Origin: an uncultured euryarchaeote | GTDB lineage: Archaea > Thermoplasmatota > Poseidoniia > Poseidoniales > Poseidoniaceae | Length of the DNA stretch: 6,238 nt | NCBI GenBank assembly: GCA_937892665.1 | Contig: CALBJF010000103.1 | Span: 1-6,238, forward strand | Reading direction: 5' to 3' | In this document: piece by piece, positions 1 to 6,238 of the stretch | Layout: every line of letters starts with the position of its first letter | Position numbering within the stretch: the stretch's first letter is position 1 | Program-made: the position numbers and the translations under genes | Notes under the pieces: model-generated | What the model was told of the DNA's origin: nothing | Seen by the model: only the letters and a program-made list of their open reading frames with translations | Databases searched by the model: none

Positions 1-3000
1 TCGAGGTAAACAAGCACATTTTGATTTGCAATACCGTCTTGGTCAACGGTATCGATATCGAATAATCGTCCCGAAATCAACCAGAAGTCGCCACGTGTTG
101 CGTCAACTCCATCTACAAACTCTATTGTTACTGCAGAGCGATGTGAAAGGAAGAATGATTGATTCGCAGAACCATCTCGATAGTATCCTTGAGCAATAAC
201 ATCTGCTTCAAGCAAATTATCACCGAAATCAAAGAAGTCTTGGACAGTCCAGTCATATGAGAAAGAGCCATCAGCCCCTGTTGTAACTTGACTTAATACA
301 AATCCATCAACCTTCAGTTCGACAACATGACCTGCAACTGGTTGAAGTTGATTGTCAAGAACAGAACCTGTAATGGTCACCGTATCAGTGACTGCAAGCG
401 GGCTTGTAATTGAAACGTCAACAAGAATCTTGCTGTAAATCGTCCATGTTCCATTTGAATCGCTTGGGAGGTAGAACGAGGTTCCGTTGAATTGTGTTTC
501 GAGGACAACTGGACCGAGCGTTGCATCAGCAGGAACTGGAATCACCGCAGTAAACAAACCAGTTTCATCAGTAGATACATTGGTCATCCAGACTCCACCG
601 AGATAAATATCGATACTCTGATCAAGTAGCGGATTGTCGACAATATCAAGCAGTCTCCCTTGTATTGTCATTGTATCTTCCCGATCAACCGAACCAGTGG
701 CTGTGATTAGAAGGATTTGAGTTGGTACACTTACATTGAAATTAATCATATCGCTACTCGCCATGTAGAATTCCGGATCAACAGCATCACCGATACCAAT
801 TGGATCAACCCAATCGCGTCCACCTGTAAATTGAACTTCGACCATGTGTCCACCAGATGGCGTCGATTCAGGTACTGTGTAGACAATCGAAAATACACCA
901 GTTGATGCATTGGATTGTACGCTTGCAACAGGGACACCGTCGACAAGCATTCGGACAATGGCTACAGATTCAACACCGTCAACATACAATGGTAATCCAA
1001 GGTCATCGAGGAGGGTTCCGTTAACATACAATGTTTCTCCCGCAGTCAGTTGTTCTGTGTGTTCGAGAATCGTCATATTCGTTTGTGCTAAAGTCACGTA
1101 TTGTGTCGAAGCATTGTATCCGAGTAATCCCGTGGTTCCTGATATTCCAAGATATTGAGCTTGTACATTCGAAAATCCGACGGTGGCATTGAACGGTACA
1201 AGTAACGAGCCATTTGCAGTTCCATTCGTTGCAGTCGTAACGGTGACTGAAACTTCATCGGTTTTATCCGTCGCTGGTAGAATAAACGTAATCTGTTGAC
1301 CACCTATCGCATTTCCAGTATTATCTTCAAGAAGAATTCTGACATCAAGCAATGTTCCTCGCTCAGTTCGATCGTTTAGAGTGGGTTGTCCAAGAGCATC
1401 GAGAGATGGCGCTAAGAACGTAATAATCGAATACCCTCGGCTATCGAATGATGTATTATTTTTCGAACCAACATAGAAGTTCACTGTTGGAACAATTGAG
1501 GCTTCAAGCACATGTGCTCCAGCCTCAAATCCAGGTGTTAGCGTGAGAGTTGCATTCCACCATCCACCGTCTTGTACTGAACCGTTGCTCACAGCAAATC
1601 CAACAGGTAGGTCATCAATTGTGAACAGAACGTTGGCGGTTAGACGTGACCCATCACGATTCATCAATCCTGTTCCATTGTCAGAAACAACACGTCCAGA
1701 GACATTGAAACTTGACCCAGCAACAGGGTTATCTGTAATTTGGTCAACAACAAGGAAGGTCAATGAACGCACTGTTACACTTGAGAGATTTGCTTGGGAC
1801 AAGAGTAGATCAGAACTTCCGTTGTAGAAGTAACTGACAATAATGAGACCAAGAGGATGGCTACTTGGAACAGTAAACGAGGTGTTTGCCGTACCTGAAC
1901 CATCTGTCGTAACTGTTGGCAACCATGTTTCATGGAAGAGTGTTGTAACACTTGAATTACCTACAGGTCTAAAGTTGAAACTAGATTCCACCAAAGTCGC
2001 ACTGAGGTTAACCGTCTCTCCTCTGTTCACCAATACGGGATTGCCTGGTTGTAGGCCTTCCAATTGGGTAACTCCGAAAACAAACACAGGGTTTGAAATC
2101 TCTGATGCGAGGTAATACAAAGACGAATCTTCGACGACCTCAACGACAAGGGTTCGAGGACCACGGATTGTTCCATTGTTTGACACATCAGTAGGAACAG
2201 TCAGATTGAAACTGCCGTTAGAGAGAGTTGGAACCCCACTTCGAAGTAGTTCTTCTGGGTTTGATTCCCAATACACATCAAGACGGACACCGGAGATGAG
2301 AGGCCGTAGTGGATCATCATCGTCAAGAATTTGACCCTTCATGTTAAAGTCCACACCGGCCGTAATTGTCGATGGCAAAACATCGATACGAATATCAGTT
2401 GGAACTTGTACTGTCACGTTAACAAGTGTACTGTTACCAATTCTACGACTGTTTCCAACTGCTAACGGATCGGTTAAGTCATCTCCAACAAACATCTGTA
2501 GAGTGTATTGGCCTGGAGCAACGTTGGATGAACTCCATGTAAATGTCGCATTACCATTGGCGTCTGTTACTGCTGTTCCCAAAGAAATGTTTGTGTTACC
2601 ATAGTCCCAAATATAATCCACTGTGACACCTGAAACATTTGAGTTATCTGCTACATCATAGACACTCGTATTGAACAAAACCGGATCTCCTGAAACATAG
2701 TCCATTACCGACAGTTCCTCTTCAACCAAAAATTCAGATTCAATACCGACAGTAACTGACGGCAATACAGGTGGATTTGGAGGAGTAGATGGATCTACAA
2801 CTCGGTAATATGCACCACCAGCAGGAGCCATTGCTTCGAAGTTGAAGTCAATAACAACCTCATACCCATTTGATGGAAGTATTGTAGGCATGACAACAGT
2901 GAGATTGAATTTACCTGTTGCATTGTCAAGCATCCCATTTGCAAGGTCGATTGGGAACCCTTCGGCATCAAGCATTGTCATCGAAATGACAGTATCATTG

Positions 3001-6000
3001 CCAAGCACGCTTTCATTTGTGTATAAGCCATCAAAGAGATCGCCAACCACATATGTTGTGTTTCCAAGATGTGTCCAATCTTGCAAGACACTCACATTCC
3101 AACCAAGTTCAGCCTGTACTCGAATGGAACCATTATCGATCCCTGATTGATACAATTCCGAACCGTTGTATTGAACGTCAAAGATGTAGTCATTCGGCCT
3201 GAGGGTTGAATCAAGAGGCCAAGAGAGCGTTAGCAGAGATGAATCAGGATCACTGGTGGTATTTACCCATGTTCCGTCAAAGTAGAACGAGTAATCACCA
3301 GGAACCGCAAGTCCGACCTCGACACCCATGTGATCAGAGATTTGAACAAGAACATTCGTTGGCTCACCACGCAGTTGTGGAGTCGCAATAACCTCAAAGT
3401 TCAGTATACCAACAAGTGAATACTGCTCAACTCCGCTTAGATTAGCATCATCTGTAGATTCATACAAATCAGGGTAGAAGCGCAATCGAGTTTCAAGGAG
3501 ACCTGCTGCTACGTTAACGTCCGTAGAATTAAGGAAGAATTGGATGTTAAACACACCATTTACAGATTGGTTGAAGACTTCAACCCATTCTCCACCGCTG
3601 TTATTCTCACGCATAGAGAAAGAGAGATTTCCATTCATACCGACAGGAGAAGCGCCGATTGTCAAAGCTGTTCCGTTAACCCAGATATTGTCATCAAGAA
3701 GTAGAAGACTTGAGTTCGTTCCTGGACCTTCAAGGGTAGCCGTCAAGTTCGGAGCATCTCGTATATCGAGCGTAATTGATTGCGTTACTGGACGTAGATG
3801 ATATGTCGGAGCAGTAAGGCCTGCAGCAGATTGAACCCATCCATCGTAACCCAATGTTGCGCTTATGTTTGTCTTTGTCTCAAGTTCATCTAGAGTGATT
3901 TCAAATGTCCAAGTACCTGATGGACTGACTGTTGTAGTTAGATTTTGAGCACCGTTAACTGAGGAAGTAAACGACAACCATACAGTCGAGTTCACGACTT
4001 GTGAAGCATCTGAGAATGGTGGTTGCTCATAACCAATGAATCCTTCAATCGTTGTGGTTGCTCCAGCACCAACAATTGGGGAATTAATGACGTTCGGAGA
4101 TGTGTGATTGAGCGTAGCATCATCGGTTACATTCATCCACCATGAGTTACTTGTTCCAGATACTGTCGAGTTTGGAGTTAGAATTGTCTGGGCAGATACA
4201 TACCCTTTCTGTTCCACTTCAAGCATGATCGCTCCAAATCCAGGAGGAATAATTTCAGTTGGAAGACCTTGGAGAGTAAACGAACCGTTTGCATCAGTCA
4301 TTGTGACATTGATGAGACGTTCAGGAGTATTCAATCCACTAGCACCTGCAAAAGCATCAACAAGAGGAACAAGATAGCCTTTCACAAGAAGTTCTTCAAT
4401 GGCCGTTTGATTTTCAAGGAATCCTATATCGCCTGTAATTGTGATGTCGCCGTCACTTCCATCACGATCAAAGTTAACGGGAGAATAGGTGACATTTCGG
4501 ATATCCAGTTCTGCAGGATCTGGACATGGATCGAAAGGAACCCACCCGAAATCAAGTCCGCCAGCGGAACTGGATTGTTGAATTCGAACTTCAGCCCAGG
4601 TCCTCAAATGTTGAGATCCTACAGCATAACCGTTCCCATTCCAATCGCCACCTTTGAATCCACTAACAAGACGTGCTGGAAGGCCAATAACACGTGCCAT
4701 AGTAACAAAAGTTGTAGCGAATTCACTGCATGTTCCTTCGTTTGCTACTTCAAGCATGAAGGTGGAGAGGTCTTCTCCATCAACCAGTCCTGAGCCATCG
4801 AAATTGAGTTTGAATTCTGTAGAACTGTTTCCTTCTCGCAGGAATGTTTCCAATGCAAGTGCCTTATCGTAGGCATTGACTGCAGAAGAATCAGTGATGA
4901 CACCGTTTGTAATGTTCATAACAACCGAGCGTGCATCTGTCGTATCGGTATAGTAGGCGGGTAATTCTATTTCATAAGGGAAACCTTGCCCTGCAATACT
5001 GTTGCTCGCAAGCACGTCCCAATCAAAGTAATACTCTGGCTGTTGAACGATGATCTCTTCGACAAATCCACCAGATACTTCGTAACGATGTGTGTCATTT
5101 GTTCGAGTCAAAATTACAGCGGAATCCGCCCAGAAAGAGACATTCGTCGTCGAGGCTGGCATCGGCAGAGCGCCATCACCAATTGGGAAATTATAGGTGA
5201 TTTGCCATGTAATTGTGTCATTGGCAAACGTTGTACTCGCCATGTGTGTCAAATTCGTGAGCGGTGGAACCACTTCAGAAGCTGGGTGTACGCTGTTGTC
5301 ATGTGAAAAGGAGTTGCCTGTAGGGATATCGTTGGTATACTTTCTCCAGTACTTAGCAAGATCTTCTTCAACAGAGCCAGTTGTGTTGTTTGCCCAGAAG
5401 ATAACCTCGTTTTGAGGCATATCATCAGTCGGATCAAACAAATTGAATGGAGCACCTACGCAGTTGAAGAACCAGAATTGTTGTGGGCATTCAGCACCAT
5501 CAAGCATACCTCCACCATCAGTGTCGGGGTTTCTCCAATCAGAACCAGTTGCATTTTCCACCGCATCAGGTATACCGTCGTTATCGTAATCATCTGGAAG
5601 TAAATCATCGGACGGATCATTTTCAGGATTGGTGCTATCGAAATATTCAGTCCGATCATCAACACCACCATTATCTGTGTCGACGGCCAAATAATCGGTT
5701 ACCCAGATATCTGTCGAACCATTTGTAATTCCTATGAATGCAAGATTGCACCCCGTGGTATTTTCAAAGTAAGAGTTGATTCCGTCCCCATCAGGGTCGA
5801 GTAAATTGAAACATGGTTCTGTTGGGTCGGTGTTATCGAAGACTTCATCGTAATCATTTACACCATCGCCGTCTGTATCGACAAGTGTTGGATTTGAGAA
5901 CCAACCAAATGTGCCAAGTAATTCTTGCCAATTAGCGAGTCCATCGCCATCTGAGTCTGTGTAGTCATCGTCACAGTACGTTCGAGTGGTACCAATTGTT

Positions 6001-6238
6001 CCGTCACTGTTAGCAGCAGTATGGCAGAAGGAACCATTGCGGTTGTCGACAGATGTTGGGGTTCCTGTCGGTCCAACCGAGACACCTTGCATGACATTGT
6101 TGACCACACTTAGATATGCGAATGAGGAGAAGGTTCCCGATACATTGTAGAATCCAATACCTCCATTTGGATTAAATCCACTCCCATCGGTGACTTGCAG
6201 TTGATTTGAACCAGAGGTATAGGAAACAAAACTGGTGG
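1..6238 (-). CDS. Giant extracellular multidomain protein with calcium-binding repeats, transglutaminase-like core and Ig-like stalk (partial at both ends)
   Basis: One reading frame on the minus strand stays open from base 6236 to base 3: 2078 codons, with neither start nor stop in the window. Domains in order are a beta-rich fragment (1-87), six Asp-rich calcium motifs (88-250), a beta-rich region (251-446), a transglutaminase-like core (447-575) and at least 13 tandem beta-sandwich modules (576-2078). The protein is acidic and carries only 14 lysines, about 70 Asn-X-Ser/Thr sequons and eight cysteines, all before residue 572. These traits, and the absence of long hydrophobic segments, point to secretion or surface display. 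A signal peptide would be expected upstream (above base 6238) and a membrane or wall anchor downstream (below base 1), but neither is visible. Likely role: surface enzyme or adhesin on a long stalk; substrate unknown. The coding frame is certain; the function is inferred. No neighbouring gene is present to give context. Confidence 0.95.
3..134 (-). repeat. Ig-like module 14, N-terminal part only (residues 2035-2078)
   Basis: The last 44 visible residues repeat the start of the modules before it: AVTIEFVDG, the turn ATRGDFWLISGRLFDIDT and QDGIANQNVLVYL. This matches the ISGRLxD / QGRLLD strand and the pre-marker loop of module 12. The module is cut by the window edge, showing that the array goes on downstream and that the stop codon lies beyond base 1. 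Confidence 0.75.
135..428 (-). repeat. Ig-like module 13 (residues about 1937-2034)
   Basis: At 98 residues this module has the same size as module 12 and follows it directly. It opens with ILVDVSITSPLAVTDTVTIT, has the loop LDNQLQPVAGHVVELKVDG, the marker strand GADGSFSYDWTV (1989) and closes with NLLEADVIAQGYYRDGS and NQSFFLS. The LQPVAGHVV loop is close to the carboxypeptidase-regulatory/Ig-like type in which a short prolyl loop precedes the second sheet. Confidence 0.8.
429..722 (-). repeat. Ig-like module 12 (residues about 1839-1936)
   Basis: This is the clearest copy, at 98 residues. It opens with TQILLITATGSVDREDTMTI, continues with QGRLLDIVDNPLLDQSIDIY, carries the marker DETGLFTAVIPVP (1890) and closes with TLGPVVLETQFNGTSFY and a SNGTWTIYSK edge strand. 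The order matches a seven-stranded Ig-like sandwich of the bacterial surface-protein kind. The sequence NGTSFYLPS before the last strand resembles the NGS-LY segment of module 4, supporting a common origin of the modules. Confidence 0.8.
723..1106 (-). repeat. Ig-like module 11 (residues about 1711-1838)
   Basis: This module shows the full pattern: an opening strand with a sequon (TNMTIL), the turn TAGETLYVNGTLLDDLG, a strand IVRMLVDGVPV, the marker strand NASTGVFSIVYTVP (1776) and the closing TPSGGHMVEVQFTG. It is somewhat longer than its two successors because of an Asp-rich insertion (DWVDPIGIGDAVDP) before the last strand. It is a presumed structural stalk unit with no catalytic residues visible. 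Confidence 0.75.
1107..2759 (-). repeat. Tandem Ig-like/beta-sandwich modules 6-10 (residues 1160-1710)
   Basis: This is the second stalk block. Central strand markers are DANGNATFTW (1225), SNGSFNLTVP (1339), DGSGTANTSFTVP (1445), SNGSVQDGGWWNATL (1550) and TNGTANGSLLVP (1670). Spacing from module to module is 105 to 120 residues. A common order is visible: a Val/Thr strand, an AG or GD turn, a strand such as FNVSGRV or FNMKGQI followed by a D-rich loop, then the marker strand and a PG or TLG-type turn leading to a Val/Tyr strand (APGQYTLQMFVG). This is the layout of bacterial Ig-like domains. No enzyme motif, cysteine or exact DNA repeat was found in this block. Confidence 0.75.
2760..2792 (-). 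other. Proline-rich linker between stalk blocks (residues 1149-1159)
   Basis: The stretch PSTPPNPPVLP is low in complexity, with six prolines in eleven residues. It lies between module 5 and module 6 and is the only such linker seen in the tail. Short Pro/Thr linkers of this kind commonly join rigid extracellular domains, so it may act as a hinge or spacer between two arms of the stalk. Confidence 0.7.
2793..4511 (-). repeat. Tandem Ig-like/beta-sandwich modules 1-5 (residues 576-1148)
   Basis: This is the first block of the stalk. Five modules are recognised by a recurrent strand near their centre with the pattern (D/N/S)-x-G-x-(F/W)-x-hydrophobic: DANGSFTL (648), PSGTWTFEI (772), VNGVFNIQF (894), a weaker SSLLTLSW (from about 998; module anchored at Asp996) and NATGKFNLTV (1105). 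Spacing is 124, 122, 102 and 109 residues. Module 1 resembles carboxypeptidase-regulatory-like domains (GSFTLQGLP), while the others look like bacterial Ig-like domains. There are no cysteines, few lysines (four) and dense sequons. Copies are strongly diverged, so individual boundaries are approximate. Confidence 0.75.
4512..4898 (-). other. Transglutaminase-like (papain-fold) core domain (residues about 447-575)
   Basis: A helical N-terminal part (AYDKALALETFLRE) precedes the signature GTCSEFATTFVTMARVIGLP-AR, which matches the family pattern of a nucleophile Cys at the head of a helix followed by a GiPAR turn. Here the Cys is residue 503 (bases 4728-4730). Next comes the strand QHLRTWAEV (542-550) in place of the usual HAWxEV, then WVPFDPCPDP with Asp569 (bases 4530-4532), the usual third triad residue. 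Enzymes of this superfamily act as thiol proteases, peptide amidases or transamidases. The His normally two residues before the Trp is Arg545 here, and the nearest His is His543, so activity is uncertain. Cys571, two residues after Asp569, is also unusual. The fold assignment is strong; the reaction and substrate are unknown. Confidence 0.88.
4899..5486 (-). other. Beta-rich region preceding the transglutaminase core, family not recognised (residues 251-446)
   Basis: This stretch of about 196 residues links the calcium motifs to the transglutaminase core. It starts with an aromatic-rich segment and Cys259, which with Cys250 could close a short loop. A short amphipathic, possibly helical piece (EEDLAKYWRKY) follows, then a strand-rich part with many sequons (NLT, NDT, NVS, NDT) and a Trp/Tyr-rich patch (PEYYFDWDV). 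Many secreted transglutaminase-like proteins have a beta-sandwich in front of the catalytic core, and this could be such a domain. No named family is recognised from the residues alone. Confidence 0.5.
5487..5975 (-). other. Six thrombospondin type 3 / EF-hand-like calcium-binding motifs (residues 88-250)
   Basis: Asp-rich loops of the DxDxDG type recur: DSDGDG (94-99), DTDGDG (120-125), DPDGDG (147-152), DTDNGGVDD (186-194), DDYDNDGIPD (215-224) and DTDGGGMLD (238-246). Most are followed by an acidic residue a few positions on (such as NDYDE or DDRTE), and often by an NP or DP turn, which is the pattern of bacterial and archaeal thrombospondin type 3 repeats. In that family the Asp side chains and a backbone carbonyl bind calcium and rigidify an extended arm. 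The fourth and sixth copies replace an Asp ligand position with Gly or Asn-Gly, so their affinity may be weaker. Cys142 and Cys163 flank the third motif and may be disulfide-bonded. The segment sits just before the enzyme-like part, so calcium probably stabilises or positions that head outside the cell. Confidence 0.85.
5976..6236 (-). other. N-terminal beta-rich fragment, family not recognised (residues 1-87)
   Basis: The first 87 visible residues are rich in Gly, Ser, Thr, Asn and Val with alternating hydrophobic residues, as in an extracellular beta domain, and contain two sequons (NVS, NGS). Cys71 and Cys88 are 17 residues apart and could form a disulfide closing a loop just before the calcium motifs. 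The domain is cut by the window edge, so its family cannot be named; it may be the end of a carbohydrate-binding or lectin-like sandwich, but no diagnostic motif is visible. Confidence 0.5.

Noticed and set aside
981..1033. Direct repeat of 11 bases (aacatacaatg) at 981-991 and 1023-1033
   Set aside because: It encodes the similar peptides LYVNG and LYVDG within one Ig-like module. It is too short to suggest a mobile element or recombination site.
4269..4793. Plus-strand open frame of 174 codons, the longest ATG-to-stop frame outside the giant gene
   Set aside because: It lies entirely antisense to the transglutaminase core, whose motifs are clear on the other strand. Its translation shows no recognisable domain or start signal.
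5487..5975. Possible dockerin (cellulosome) domain from the DxDxDG motifs
   Set aside because: Dockerins have two loops in a compact unit of about 60-70 residues with paired helices. Here six motifs are spread over about 155 residues with NP/DP turns, which fits thrombospondin type 3 repeats better.
5858..6109. Minus-strand open frame of 83 codons overlapping the calcium-binding motifs
   Set aside because: It is in a different frame from the giant gene. Its Met/Thr/Gln-rich translation is a frame-shifted reading of the Asp-rich repeats.
1..6238. CRISPR array, tRNA, rRNA or intergenic regulatory elements
   Set aside because: The whole window is continuous coding sequence. No regularly spaced DNA repeats, RNA gene signatures or non-coding gaps were seen.

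Overview
The whole window is the inside of one very large gene on the minus strand. Reading the reverse complement from base 6236 down to base 3 gives 2078 consecutive sense codons with no stop. Both the start and the end of the gene lie outside the window, so the full protein is longer than 2078 residues. There is no intergenic DNA, RNA gene, promoter, terminator, mobile element or CRISPR array here. Residue numbers below count from the first complete codon (bases 6236-6234), so residue i occupies bases 6239-3i down to 6237-3i.

Layout from the N-terminal side (high coordinates) to the C-terminal side (low coordinates): a beta-rich fragment of unknown family (residues 1-87); six thrombospondin-type-3/EF-hand-like Asp-rich calcium-binding motifs (about 88-250); a beta-rich region of unknown family (about 251-446); a transglutaminase-like (papain-fold) core with catalytic-type Cys503 and Asp569 but an unusual His region (about 447-575); then a very long tail of at least 13 tandem beta-sandwich modules of about 111 residues (576-2078), interrupted once by a proline-rich linker (1149-1159) and continuing past the window edge.

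The protein looks extracellular. It is rich in Asp, Asn, Ser, Thr, Val and Gly, has about 70 N-glycosylation sequons by hand count, and only 14 lysines. All eight cysteines lie in the N-terminal 571 residues. The simplest reading is a cell-surface protein that carries a calcium-stabilised transglutaminase/protease-fold head on a long Ig-like stalk.

The composition, sequon density and combination of calcium motifs, transglutaminase fold and Ig-like repeats suggest a marine planktonic archaeon, most plausibly Marine Group II Euryarchaeota (Poseidoniales). This is inference: there is no ribosomal or other phylogenetic marker in the window, and a bacterium with large surface proteins cannot be excluded.
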